Assembly (NCBI RefSeq): GCF_014635705.1
Contig: NZ_BMDI01000001.1
Coordinates: forward strand, 372,001 to 436,000
Origin: Oxalicibacterium faecigallinarum
GTDB lineage: Bacteria; Pseudomonadota; Gammaproteobacteria; Burkholderiales; Burkholderiaceae_D
Length of the DNA stretch: 64,000 bases
Direction: 5' to 3'
Shown here: positions 19,126 through 27,302 of the stretch, in pieces
How positions within the stretch are numbered: the stretch's first letter is position 1
Layout of the letters: each line of letters starts with the position of its first letter
The notes under the pieces: generated by a model
Databases searched by the model: none
Told to the model about the DNA's origin: nothing
The model's input: the letters and a program-made list of their open reading frames with translations, nothing else
Program-made: the position numbers and the translations under genes

Positions 19126-19773
19126 TCAGTCGACCAGGTGATTCTTGATCGCGTAATGCGTCAGTTCGGCATTGTGGCGAAGTTTCATTTTTTGCAACAA
19201 GCGCGAGCGGTACATGCTGATGGTCTTCACCGACAGCACCAGCTCCGTAGCGATGTCGCTAACGGTCTTGCCGGAGGCGATCATCACCAATGTCTGGTAT
19301 TCGCGGTCGGACAACGTTTCGTGCAGCGGAACGTCGTAGTCATCGCCAACCTGATTCGCCAGTTCCTGCGCCAGTGCTGCACTGACGTATTTGCGACCGC
19401 CAGCAACCTGCCGAATGGCGTTCACCAGTTCTGCCGGCGCGCTTTGCTTATTCAGGTAGCCAGCTGCGCCAGCCTTGAGTGAGCGGATCGCGTATTGGTC
19501 TTCGCGATGCATGGACAACATGAGAACGGCAAGCTTGGGCGACTCCTTGCGAACCTGCTTGAGGACATCAATTCCGCTGCGATCCGGCATGGAAATATCG
19601 AGTAGCAAGACATCGCAGATGTCATCGCGTGACAGACGAATGGCTTCATTGCCATTCTCGGCGTGTCCTGCAACGACAATATCCTTGGTATCGGCGAGAA
19701 TTTGCTTCAATCCCTCTCGCACGATCGCATGATCATCGGCAATCAGGACGCGGATGGTGTTCTTGCTGGTCAT
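19126..19773 (-). CDS. NarL/FixJ family response regulator
   Basis: The 215-residue protein has a receiver domain with the phosphorylation site D59 in LLLDISMPD, and acidic residues ADD near 12-14. A C-terminal LuxR-type helix-turn-helix follows (LSDREYQTLVMIASGKTVSD, then IATELVLSVKTISMYRSRLL). It should be phosphorylated by the adjacent kinase (19894-21411) and act as a transcription factor. The target genes are unknown. The pair is in one direction, with a 120-base gap between kinase and regulator. Confidence 0.95.
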   Translation of the reverse strand: MTSKNTIRVLIADDHAIVREGLKQILADTKDIVVAGHAENGNEAIRLSRDDICDVLLLDISMPDRSGIDVLKQVRKESPKLAVLMLSMHREDQYAIRSLKAGAAGYLNKQSAPAELVNAIRQVAGGRKYVSAALAQELANQVGDDYDVPLHETLSDREYQTLVMIASGKTVSDIATELVLSVKTISMYRSRLLQKMKLRHNAELTHYAIKNHLVD

Positions 19774-19893
19774 TGGCTTGCTGTAAAGACGATGGTCGCG
19801 ATGCGTACGATGGATTGTGACGGATAACCGCAGTTTGAATAGGACAAGAGTAACGGATCAGGTGATTTTATGGCAATGAAAACAATGGGCCAA

Positions 19894-21411
19894 TCAGCTT
19901 GCCGTGACGCGTAACGGTACATTGATCGCAACGATCGTGCCTCCTTTGGGCGCCGTACTGACCGACAGACTCCCGCCGAGCGCAATGGAACGCTCGACCA
20001 TGCCGCGTATGCCAAACGATTTTGATTTTTCTTGATCAATGGTCTGGATGCCACGGCCATTGTCAGTAATGACCAGACGCACATAGGCTTCGGTGTGCGT
20101 CAGTTCGACTTCCACTCGGCTGGCTCTGGCGTGTTTGGCGATATTGGTCAGCGCCTCCTGAAAGATGCGGAAGAGTGCGGTTGCGTGGTCGATCTCCAGA
20201 TCAATATCCGTTATGTTGGAGCTGAACAGGCAGGGCAGGCCGGATTGCTTTTCAAACTCCTTGGATTGCCATTCGATTGCCGCAATGAGACCGAAATCCA
20301 GCACGCCCGGGCGCAGATCACCGGCGATCCGGTGTACGGTTTCAATGGTGCGGTCGACAAGCTGATCAACGTAGTCGGCTTTTTCCATCAGCGATTTCTC
20401 GTCCGGTGGCAGGCGACGTGTCAATAATGTCAGTGCCATCTTGATGGCTGTCAGGTTGCCGCCAAGATCATCATGGATTTCGCGCGAGATGCGTGTGCGC
20501 TCCTTTTCCTTGACGTTGGTGATGTGATCAGACAGTTCTGCCAATTGCGCGCGCGAGCGGGTAATTTCTTCCTGCTCCAGTCGGCTGGTGGTGATGTTGG
20601 TCATCAAGCCTTCCCATTGCACCGCGCCGTTGTCCAATGCGCGTGGTGTGGCGCGCAGATTGATCCACTTGATGTCATTCCATTCCTGAATCCAGATGCG
20701 GCCTTCCCAGTTCCACGTCGTCAGGGTGGTAAACGATGCCTGCATCGTGTCCAGATAGGATTGACGATCCTCAGCCAGAATCAGATTGAGAAACAAATGC
20801 GGCGTGGCATGCAAAACTTCGGGGCTCATGCCAAGTAGTGCTTCACAGCCTTCGCTGAGATAAGGGAAGGAAAAATACCCGCTGTCATCCAGCCGGCATT
20901 GATAAACCAAGCCCGGCATGTTCGATACCATGGCATTCAGCCGGGATTCGCTTTCGCGCAGCGCCTTGCCGGACTGATCGCGCAGACTCACATCTTCACC
21001 AATCGCGATCACGACCGGGCCAGAACTGGACGACAGATAAAACAACTGACATTCAATCGGATAGCTGGAGCCGTCCTTTCGTGTGTGTAATTGTTTTATC
21101 AGCAAAGGCGCGGCACGTCCTTCACGCAAAGCTTCAAGCCATGTCTGGTAAACGGCAGGATCGGTGGTCGGAGCGATACATGTCGGCGACATCGTCTGGA
21201 GTTCCGTGATGTCGTACTGCAGATTGTTGATGGCTGCCGGATTAATGTATTCAAACCGCAAGGTGTCGCAATTGACGACATAGATTTCGCTAAGTGAACC
21301 GTTGAGGATGGTGGGCAGCCATTCGGCATGTATCTGATTAATGATGCGTCCTTCCGTGTAACTTAATGATTGCCGCTGGCTGTGCGTCATCGATGGCTTT
21401 GACTTTAGCAC
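19894..21411 (-). CDS. PAS-domain sensor histidine kinase (NarX/DegS-type)
   Basis: The 505-residue protein has two PAS domains (about 35-145 and 155-280), a HisKA_3 dimerisation domain with the phospho-acceptor H313 in REIHDDLGGNL, and an HATPase domain with FQEALTNIAKHA and DNGRGI. No membrane segments are seen, so it is probably a cytoplasmic sensor. It is the likely partner of the regulator downstream. The start is either GTG at 21411 or the ATG at 21390, and ribosome-binding signals do not decide. Confidence 0.93.
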   Translation of the reverse strand: MLKSKPSMTHSQRQSLSYTEGRIINQIHAEWLPTILNGSLSEIYVVNCDTLRFEYINPAAINNLQYDITELQTMSPTCIAPTTDPAVYQTWLEALREGRAAPLLIKQLHTRKDGSSYPIECQLFYLSSSSGPVVIAIGEDVSLRDQSGKALRESESRLNAMVSNMPGLVYQCRLDDSGYFSFPYLSEGCEALLGMSPEVLHATPHLFLNLILAEDRQSYLDTMQASFTTLTTWNWEGRIWIQEWNDIKWINLRATPRALDNGAVQWEGLMTNITTSRLEQEEITRSRAQLAELSDHITNVKEKERTRISREIHDDLGGNLTAIKMALTLLTRRLPPDEKSLMEKADYVDQLVDRTIETVHRIAGDLRPGVLDFGLIAAIEWQSKEFEKQSGLPCLFSSNITDIDLEIDHATALFRIFQEALTNIAKHARASRVEVELTHTEAYVRLVITDNGRGIQTIDQEKSKSFGIRGMVERSIALGGSLSVSTAPKGGTIVAINVPLRVTAS

Positions 21412-21504
21412 AGTGCCTTTTGCCTCCCAAGCCTCTTGGTGAAACGAATGTTGAGTGTCATAGGGATATTTTTAAGTTAATTGATAAAAAGAATGGAAAT
21501 AGGC

Positions 21505-21534
21505 TTCCCAAATCATTTTCTCTGGTGCTATAAT
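21505..21534 (+). promoter_or_regulatory. Promoter of tRNA-Arg
   Basis: A perfect TATAAT (21529-21534) lies ten bases upstream of the tRNA 5' end. A weak -35 TTCCCA (21505-21510) lies 18 bases before it. The placement fits transcription starting just before the tRNA. Confidence 0.6.
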
Positions 21535-21544
21535 TTTGTTTTTC

Positions 21545-21621
21545 GCGGCTGTAGCTCAGCTGGATAGAGTACTTGGCTACGAACCAAGGGGTCGTGGGTT
21601 CGATTCCTGCCAGCCGCACCA
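21545..21621 (+). tRNA. tRNA-Arg (anticodon ACG)
   Basis: The 77-base cloverleaf has acceptor arms GCGGCTG and CAGCCGC, discriminator A, encoded CCA, and anticodon loop CTACGAA with ACG at 21579-21581. The prophage integrated here: the 3' part from the anticodon loop onward is repeated at attR, so the gene stays intact and functional. Confidence 0.97.
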
Positions 21622-21626
21622 AAACA
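21576..21626. repeat. attL: prophage left attachment site
   Basis: These 51 bases, from the anticodon loop through CCA and five bases beyond, are repeated without change at 59191-59241. The integrase gene begins its run within 40 bases of this site. The repeat defines a 37,615-bp insertion. Position in a tRNA 3' half is typical of tyrosine recombinases. Confidence 0.97.
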
Positions 21627-21640
21627 TAGTAGTAAGATCA

Positions 21641-21676
21641 ACGGGTTAGCGCCACAAGTGCTAACCCGTTTTTCTT
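21641..21676 (+). terminator. Phage-supplied terminator of tRNA-Arg (also overlaps int stop)
   Basis: A 10-bp perfect stem (ACGGGTTAGC with GCTAACCCGT) is followed by TTTTCTTT. It lies inside the prophage just right of attL. A diverged copy lies at the same offset right of attR (59253-59292), so the phage carries a replacement for the host terminator that it displaced. Confidence 0.85.
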
Positions 21677-22839
21677 TGTGTGGGTGACTTTTGGGTGACT
21701 CGTTTTTCCGCTGCCTGGCTGATCAAGCTGGCCAGACTGATGTTCCAGCGGTTTGTTTCATCCTTGATCTTCTCTAATGCCTCGAAGATTTCGACGATTT
21801 GGGCCATGCTGTAATGCGCCGTCACCGTCTTGTTGCTATGCCAAAAGATGGAAGAGATCGTCGATTCGGCCACGCCTGCTTCTCGCAAGCGCAATCCCAC
21901 CGTGTGACGCAGGTCATGCACGTGCAAATCACCTAGGCCAGCCTTTGTCCGACCGTTCTGCCAGGCAGTGTTATTCATTGCCTCGATCGGCCGATACGGC
22001 ATGGCCGGTTGCTGATGGTGATTCTTGGTGCGTTCCCTGCGGTACACAAAGACATGGGTCTTGTGCTTGCCACGTTGCCGCTCAACAATCGATTGCGCCA
22101 CGGTATTGCAGACCAGGACGCGATCGGTCTTCTTACCTTCCTCGCCTTTTACGTGCTTTCTCGGCACCACAAAGACTGATATGCCGAGTTCTGCTATCGG
22201 AACCTCCCAGTCCCATTGCAGATTGCAGATCACCTCATCACGCGCGCCGGTATTGAGATCGAATAACGCCATCTCGGCCAGATGATCGGGCAGGGCGGGC
22301 AACAGCCTGCGCTGCTCCGGCCACATGATCGGCCTTGGTGGACGTGCATCGGTCAATGGCAGCATGGTGATCAGCGGGGCAGTCGTCAGCCAGGTATAGC
22401 CGTTGCTGTCGCGCCAGTCACGTGCGGCCAAATTCAATATCCGACGAACAATGCTCAGTGAGAGATTGATGGTCTTGTTCTTGCGACCAGCTTTCTGCCG
22501 CGCCTTGATGAATGGCTCAAGCGTTTCGTTGTGTACCTGATCAATAAACAGATCACCGATATACGGAATCACTGCCTTGAGGTGGTACACCTCGGACGCT
22601 AACGATGCCTTGCCTGCAAACTTCTGCAGGTAGTGCACCGCCGCCTCTTCAAATGTGCGTCTGATACGTTGACCAATCGTCTTCTCTCGATTGATCCGAT
22701 CCATTTCATTGACTAGCCAGCTTTCGGCTGCTTCAAAACTTTCGAAGCCGCGCTGGCGAAGTCGTACAGTTTTGTGGATCTTGTCAACGTCATAGCCGGT
22801 TTCCGTGCTTTGGATGCCGGCCGTTTTGGTTCGTCCCAT
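21661..22839 (-). CDS. int: Phage integrase (tyrosine recombinase)
   Basis: The 392-residue protein has an N-terminal arm-binding part (about 1-50), a core-binding domain (60-150) and the catalytic domain. Active residues are visible: R200 (TGAR), H308 and R311 (HDLRH), H334 (FWH) and the nucleophile Y343 (AHYS). It integrates and excises the prophage at the tRNA-Arg att core next to it. Its first 127 bases overlap the end of the upstream excisionase-like gene in another frame. The N-terminal sequence still looks integrase-like, so I keep this start. Confidence 0.97.
   Translation of the reverse strand: MGRTKTAGIQSTETGYDVDKIHKTVRLRQRGFESFEAAESWLVNEMDRINREKTIGQRIRRTFEEAAVHYLQKFAGKASLASEVYHLKAVIPYIGDLFIDQVHNETLEPFIKARQKAGRKNKTINLSLSIVRRILNLAARDWRDSNGYTWLTTAPLITMLPLTDARPPRPIMWPEQRRLLPALPDHLAEMALFDLNTGARDEVICNLQWDWEVPIAELGISVFVVPRKHVKGEEGKKTDRVLVCNTVAQSIVERQRGKHKTHVFVYRRERTKNHHQQPAMPYRPIEAMNNTAWQNGRTKAGLGDLHVHDLRHTVGLRLREAGVAESTISSIFWHSNKTVTAHYSMAQIVEIFEALEKIKDETNRWNISLASLISQAAEKRVTQKSPTQRKTG
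21681..21702 (+). promoter_or_regulatory. Candidate integrase arm-type site, left
   Basis: A tandem pair of TGGGTGACT boxes, 11 bases apart, lies 55 bases inside attL. The same 22-base element with one change occurs at 59079-59100, inside attR. Such paired short repeats on both sides of a core are what lambda-type integrases bind with their N-terminal domain. The left copy overlaps the 3' end of int. Confidence 0.55.
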
Positions 22840-23057
22840 GAACTTGCTCCTTCTTCTACTTCAGGACGTTCGCCACCAGCGGCAATCTTATACGATTCCC
22901 ATGCGGCGTCGAGATCCTTGATTTCATAAACAATACTGGTGCCACACTTGATGCCTTTGCCGCTCAGTCGCGGCTGCAGCTGTGTTTCAAAGAACCGGCG
23001 TTTGACGCCGAGGTACTGCAAGGCCTCGGCAGTGTTGTAGCAGCGGGGCGTGACCAT
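22713..23057 (-). CDS. Excisionase/AlpA-like small DNA-binding protein
   Basis: The 114-residue protein starts MVTPRCYNTAEALQYLGVKR, a MerR/AlpA-type helix-turn-helix in which a tyrosine-rich start is followed by a site-recognition helix. The C-terminal half is basic and variable. Its place just upstream of int suggests an excisionase or a regulator of int, though this is inference. It starts two bases from the ParB-like stop and overlaps int by 127 bases, which is unusually long. Confidence 0.7.
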   Translation of the reverse strand: MVTPRCYNTAEALQYLGVKRRFFETQLQPRLSGKGIKCGTSIVYEIKDLDAAWESYKIAAGGERPEVEEGASSWDEPKRPASKARKPAMTLTRSTKLYDFASAASKVLKQPKAG

Positions 23058-23059
23058 AC

Positions 23060-24958
23060 TCAATCCTTGGCTCTTGGGAATGGCCAGCCAGGCACTGGTT
23101 TCAGTTTGGTCGTATCTGCTGTGGCGACGGCAGATTCCACCTTGACCAGATCCTCGATCGTTTTGCCGCTGTCGAGAAACACTTTCAGCCACTTCGGTTG
23201 ACGGCCTTTGCCTGACCAGGTGAGGGTGGTGTCGTCTGGGTGGTGATAAGTGGCTTTGCCGGTTGTGGCGGTCTGTGGTGCTGATGGCTCGACTTCACCT
23301 GGTGGAGCAGAATCTGCCGCAGGTGGTTCGGAATCTTCTTGGACGTCCGGCTCGGTAAAGTCGGCGCGGATCTGATTGACATCGACGCGTGCGGCACTGA
23401 TCAGTTCATTGAATAAGGCTGCATTCTTGCAGTCTTCATCTTCAGCCATTAGTTCAAGATCGTTGTTAATGTCTTCTGGTATGACGACCAGATAGTTACT
23501 GGCGTCTACGAGCATGTCCATTAGGATCGCTTCAATCTCTGCTGCAGAGGCTTCATCTACAAAGCTTTCGAATGCCTCCAGAAAGCTGGTGCCGAATTTA
23601 TCGGCAAACGGATACACATCAGGCAGATCGCTTGTTGGTAGGTAGTAGTCACCGCGATGCATGTGCTTTACTAGCGCACGCAGCATCGATATCGAAAGGC
23701 CTTCTTCCTGGATGCATTCTTCGCGTACCTTGCGATATGCAGCAACGCGGATTCTCGATTCCAGATTAGCTGCAGCTTCCTTCAGTTCGCTCTGCTTAGC
23801 ACCTCTAAGTTGAGATTCGGTTGGTGGTCGCACTGGATTCTTAAGTTTGTCCTGGATCTGCGCGTTGTGTTTCTCGATGGAGTCGCACAGGCCGGCTTTC
23901 TCAAGCGCCAGTTGGACGGCTGTTTTCTCGTAGTAAGGCACTGCGCGATCGTCCACGCGCAGGTAGCCTACAGGTTCGGGCAGATTCTCTGCTGCGATCT
24001 GCTCACCAATCGGTCCCCATTTGCCGTTACTGCGTGAAAAGTTCTGGAAAGGTGTATTGCGCGTTGCAAACTGTTCCTTGTCCAGTTCGCGTGGTTCCAT
24101 CACCGGCAGGCCTTTCTCTTCAGCCTCCTCCAAGGTGCGAAGATGATAAGTCCGCGTTTTTGAATCAAGGCAGTCCGGATCTGTGCAGATGTCTGCACCG
24201 GCCATGTCGGCGTACAGTTCTGGTTGATTAGACGTGCACTTAACACACTCCGAGCAGCTACCTGCGCTTGGTACCAAGGTGGCATCCATCAAAGGAAAAA
24301 CGACACCGCTCAAGTCCAGCGTGTAGCGATTCTTGAGCCATGATTTGGCTTCACGGTACGACATCGGCTTTCCATCGTCACCGTCCATGATCTCTTCCAT
24401 TGCCTGGATCTGCAGTGCCGCGATCGGCATGCGGGCGATCAGCTGTGCAGTCGATACATCCAGCTTGCCATCGAGACAGGCTTCACGTGCCGCCTGTGGC
24501 AGCGCGAGCAGCTTGATTGTGTTGTAGATGTACGTGCGGCTCTTGCTGACGCTCTTGGCGATCTGGTCGGCAGTGTGGTGGAACTGCTTCATCAGGCGGT
24601 CATAGCCTTCGGCCTCCTCGATCGGATGCACGTCCTCGCGCTGGATGTTCTCGATCAGCTGCAGCTCGATCACGTCCTCGTCGCCCATGTCTTTGACCAT
24701 CACATAGATCGACTGCAGGCCAGCCATCTGCGATGCTCGGTAGCGTCGAGCGCCGGAGATGATCTCGACGCACTGCGGATGGTTTTCTGGATCTGGATGT
24801 GGGCGCACCAGGATCGGCTGGCAGAGTCCTTTTGTCTTGATGCTGTCTGACAGCTCCTGCAGCTTGATAGGGTCAAAACGTTGCCGGGGGTTGGTATGGG
24901 ACTCTCGGACGAGTGACAGGTCAACAACGCCGAATGCGGGTTCTACAATAGCGTTCAT
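23060..24958 (-). CDS. ParB-like protein with C-terminal H-NS-type DNA-binding motif
   Basis: The 632-residue protein has the ParB N-terminal CTP-binding signatures GARRYRA (69-75) and ENIQRED (103-109) and a helix-turn-helix at about 128-150. A cysteine cluster follows (C235, C238, C241, C258, C263), possibly metal-binding. After an acidic, Pro-rich linker (about 535-565), the last 67 residues contain TWSGKGRQPKWL, the core of H-NS-family C-terminal domains that bind the minor groove of AT-rich DNA. No ParA gene is visible. It may organise phage DNA or regulate genes. A cognate site could be the 16-bp palindrome found four times in the prophage, which is untested. Confidence 0.85.
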   Translation of the reverse strand: MNAIVEPAFGVVDLSLVRESHTNPRQRFDPIKLQELSDSIKTKGLCQPILVRPHPDPENHPQCVEIISGARRYRASQMAGLQSIYVMVKDMGDEDVIELQLIENIQREDVHPIEEAEGYDRLMKQFHHTADQIAKSVSKSRTYIYNTIKLLALPQAAREACLDGKLDVSTAQLIARMPIAALQIQAMEEIMDGDDGKPMSYREAKSWLKNRYTLDLSGVVFPLMDATLVPSAGSCSECVKCTSNQPELYADMAGADICTDPDCLDSKTRTYHLRTLEEAEEKGLPVMEPRELDKEQFATRNTPFQNFSRSNGKWGPIGEQIAAENLPEPVGYLRVDDRAVPYYEKTAVQLALEKAGLCDSIEKHNAQIQDKLKNPVRPPTESQLRGAKQSELKEAAANLESRIRVAAYRKVREECIQEEGLSISMLRALVKHMHRGDYYLPTSDLPDVYPFADKFGTSFLEAFESFVDEASAAEIEAILMDMLVDASNYLVVIPEDINNDLELMAEDEDCKNAALFNELISAARVDVNQIRADFTEPDVQEDSEPPAADSAPPGEVEPSAPQTATTGKATYHHPDDTTLTWSGKGRQPKWLKVFLDSGKTIEDLVKVESAVATADTTKLKPVPGWPFPRAKD

Positions 24959-24996
24959 GCTAGGATTCCTTCGCGAAAAATGGGGGATAAAACAGA

Positions 24997-25647
24997 ATGA
25001 GAAACGACAGCTTTACTCTTGCGATGCGATGGATCGTTGGTTCGCTTTGCATTCTCTGGATCATCTACATGCTTGGTCTTGCGTTTGGCGTTACCAGAGC
25101 GGAAGCGCCCGCATGGGTGCAGGCGCTTGGCTCGATAGCTGCGATTGGAGTTGCGATTTTTATTGCTGATAAGCAACGCAAGGATTTGCGTCAACAGCGC
25201 ATTGATGAAATTAGAATTCACCAAGATCGAGTACTGAAAGGCTTGCGTTCTGAAATGACGTTGGCTTTTGAAGGTGTGAAAAACATTGCAGCGGACATTG
25301 CAAGCCAATATGCAAGTAACAAGCTGACGGTCTATAACGAGCACCATAATGTGTACGTCTTTGACGCCGTTCATGAGGTGGTATTGTCGATTCCCAACGA
25401 TGAAATCCGCGTGCAGATCATTCGGTTTTATAGCGGCGTTCGCAGTTTCGCTAGAGAATTGGAAATACATTCTCAGCGCGTCAAGAATACGGAAGATACT
25501 GGGACCATTCGTGATTCGCTTAGAGAGGATCAAGAATGGTTGTTGACGTGCGCCAAAGACCTGGCGGATATCAAACAATCTTTCGATGATGCGATGGAGA
25601 AATATGTTTTTTTGGAGGATGATCACGCTGCCTCCGCAAACACATGA
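24997..25647 (+). CDS. Hypothetical membrane protein, likely moron
   Basis: I do not recognise this 216-residue protein. It has two membrane helices (about 10-31 and 38-58) followed by a basic stretch and a long helical cytoplasmic domain. It lies on the opposite strand to the surrounding leftward genes and its composition looks more AT-rich, as for cargo genes of temperate phages. The start has GGGGGAT upstream. Its 3' end overlaps the convergent 162-residue gene by 25 bases. Superinfection exclusion or another lysogen function is possible, without direct evidence. Confidence 0.8.
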   Translation: MRNDSFTLAMRWIVGSLCILWIIYMLGLAFGVTRAEAPAWVQALGSIAAIGVAIFIADKQRKDLRQQRIDEIRIHQDRVLKGLRSEMTLAFEGVKNIAADIASQYASNKLTVYNEHHNVYVFDAVHEVVLSIPNDEIRVQIIRFYSGVRSFARELEIHSQRVKNTEDTGTIRDSLREDQEWLLTCAKDLADIKQSFDDAMEKYVFLEDDHAASANT

Positions 25648-26111
25648 CCAGCAACCGCACGGCGTCTGACTTCATCAAACGCTGCGCGGATCTCGCCTTT
25701 GTTGGCATGCTCGACCTGTAGATCGTGCATCTCCAGCGCTTCACGGATGGCGCAGATCGCGTTGCCGTCGTAGCGCCACACACCCAGTCCGTCGGCGCGT
25801 AGTTTCGAGCGCCACGCGCCTTCGAGCGCCACGTTGATCGTGTCTACCCAGTCAGCGCCAAAGCCTTGCTCGCACAGAATCAAGGCGGTGTTGAGTGCGA
25901 CCGTGACCATCGTCCAGTCCTCCTCACGCGCCTGGCCGTGCAGCATCTGGTGGAACGCTGCCCAGTACGCGATGCCAAGATCTGTCATGTCCATCGGATC
26001 GAGCAGCTTCTGATCCTCAACGCGGCCGAGCAGCTGGAAGATACGGTTGGCATTGCCAGTCGTGTGCGCGCGGCGTGGCGTATAGCGTTTGGTTCGTTTC
26101 TTGGATGCCAT
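25623..26111 (-). CDS. Hypothetical phage protein (162 residues)
   Basis: I do not recognise a domain. The N-terminus is very basic (MASKKRTKRYTPRRAH). The rest is helical with conserved-looking aromatic segments (DMTDLGIAYWAAFHQML). No membrane segments or signal peptide are seen. It belongs to the leftward early unit from the OL/PL region and lies 9 bases from the next gene. The basic start suggests nucleic-acid contact, which is speculation. Confidence 0.7.
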   Translation of the reverse strand: MASKKRTKRYTPRRAHTTGNANRIFQLLGRVEDQKLLDPMDMTDLGIAYWAAFHQMLHGQAREEDWTMVTVALNTALILCEQGFGADWVDTINVALEGAWRSKLRADGLGVWRYDGNAICAIREALEMHDLQVEHANKGEIRAAFDEVRRRAVAGHVFAEAA

Positions 26112-26120
26112 GATGTGCTT

Positions 26121-26402
26121 TCAGAAAAGACCAGGCAGGGCAGGGAACAGCCCGCGCAGGTAGGAATAGGTAAAGACCAGCGTCAGGCCGAACATGCCCC
26201 ACTGGCGAGCCTTGAACGTGCAGTAGAGCCAGCAGGGCTGGCCAAGCAGGCCGATGATGAAGCCAACACGTACGACGTCGGCATGCGGGCTGGTGATGAG
26301 CATGATGGCCAGGGCGCCGGTGATGGCGATCAGGATCTGCAGCAGTCGATCACGCAAGGTGACGATGGACAGATTTACGGTGACGGTGCGGCGCTTCAGC
26401 AT
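26121..26402 (-). CDS. Small phage membrane protein (93 residues)
   Basis: The protein begins MLKRRTVTVNLSIVTLRDRL. It has hydrophobic segments at about 20-36, 42-60 and 67-83, so about three membrane passes. Longer in-frame extensions only shadow the neighbour. It overlaps the end of the next upstream gene by seven bases and so sits in the compact leftward operon. Function unknown. Confidence 0.65.
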   Translation of the reverse strand: MLKRRTVTVNLSIVTLRDRLLQILIAITGALAIMLITSPHADVVRVGFIIGLLGQPCWLYCTFKARQWGMFGLTLVFTYSYLRGLFPALPGLF

Positions 26403-26695
26403 GCTTGCACCTCGACGAAAAAGGCCAGTACGCCGGACCAGCCACCTTTGGCCACTGGCACGTGCCATTCGATATGCGAGATCTTGCGCGATGGTGTGTG
26501 ACGCATCACTTCGCCAACGATGTAGCCGTTGTTGCGCATCTCTTGCAGCGTTGCTGCCAGATCCTCTGTGGTGTCCGGAAGCAGGTCCGGCACACGGTGC
26601 GCAGGGTCGACGGCCATCAGGTTCTGCCGGCAGACCAGCGCGGACAATTCGTGGATGGCCAGCTTTGATGGGATATGTTGGACGTGGTGTCTCAT
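26396..26695 (-). CDS. Hypothetical phage protein (99 residues)
   Basis: The protein starts MRHHVQHIPSKLAIHELSAL, with an Asp/Leu-rich middle (DLLPDTTEDLAATLQEMRNN) and a beta-like C-terminus (ISHIEWHVPVAKGGW). No family is recognised. The middle looks like a small winged-helix or helix-turn-helix, but this is weak. It overlaps its neighbours by four and seven bases in the leftward operon. Confidence 0.65.
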   Translation of the reverse strand: MRHHVQHIPSKLAIHELSALVCRQNLMAVDPAHRVPDLLPDTTEDLAATLQEMRNNGYIVGEVMRHTPSRKISHIEWHVPVAKGGWSGVLAFFVEVQAC

Positions 26696-27129
26696 GCGCC
26701 GGCTCCTTTGGGAACAATCCAGAAGCGGCGATCGCCGACGTCCTTCGATAGAAAGTCCTTGGAGCCAGTGACAAAGGTGTACTGGCCACATGCGTCTGCA
26801 CAATCAAGGCTGTTGCGTTGCGACGCGATAGCGGCGCTTGTAGTGGTCGCCATGCGACCACTGTTGATTGCCTTTACGATGTGCGCGGCGTCAGCCGCGT
26901 CCATCGGCTGTTGGTTTTCGCCCTCCCACCCCTCCTTGGCTTGCCCCTCCCCCCCAGTAAAATGACTATCCGAAGGGGTAGGCGCGATTTCGGCTGGCAA
27001 AGGTGCGCGGTTGAAGAGTTCGCGGCCGCAGCAGTCGCAGTACGAGCGTGAATGCTGGCAGCCTATGACTGGGTTGTCGTAGCGGTGGCCGGTGAGCAGG
27101 CAACGCAACCAGTTGAGTGCTGCGTTCAT
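26692..27129 (-). CDS. Hypothetical phage protein with Cys cluster and VapE-like tail
   Basis: The 145-residue protein starts MNAALNWLRC, with GAGAGG before the ATG. The N-terminal part has H16 and a Cys-rich stretch (CQHSRSYCDCCGRELF) like a zinc ribbon. The C-terminus reads SKDVGDRRFWIVPKG, which resembles the sensor region of VapE/virulence-associated E helicases but lacks the rest of that domain. It could be a remnant or a small partner of the replication machinery. Its ATG overlaps the stop of the 58-residue gene (ATGA). Confidence 0.65.
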   Translation of the reverse strand: MNAALNWLRCLLTGHRYDNPVIGCQHSRSYCDCCGRELFNRAPLPAEIAPTPSDSHFTGGEGQAKEGWEGENQQPMDAADAAHIVKAINSGRMATTTSAAIASQRNSLDCADACGQYTFVTGSKDFLSKDVGDRRFWIVPKGAGA

Positions 27130-27302
27130 TTGGCACCTCTCGTGCATTCTGGTTGGCGCTCCGTACTTGCTTTGCCTTCGTATGTATGGTGCTTCCAGTA
27201 GTGCCACTCAGCGCCATCAAAGCCACAACGAGTGCAAACAGCATCGTCATCGAAGTCGTGCAGTAGCCGCTTGTTTTTAAGCTGATCATCACAGCGAGTC
27301 AT
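27126..27302 (-). CDS. Small zinc-finger-like protein (58 residues)
   Basis: The reading frame encodes MTRCDDQLKNKRLLHDFDDD followed by AVCTRCGFDGAEWHYWKHH, a CxxC pair followed by two His, suggesting a tiny metal-binding protein. Its start overlaps the stop of the upstream 52-residue gene and its stop overlaps the start of the next, both as ATGA. Such chaining on both sides makes it a real gene despite its size. Function unknown. Confidence 0.65.
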   Translation of the reverse strand: MTRCDDQLKNKRLLHDFDDDAVCTRCGFDGAEWHYWKHHTYEGKASTERQPECTRGAK

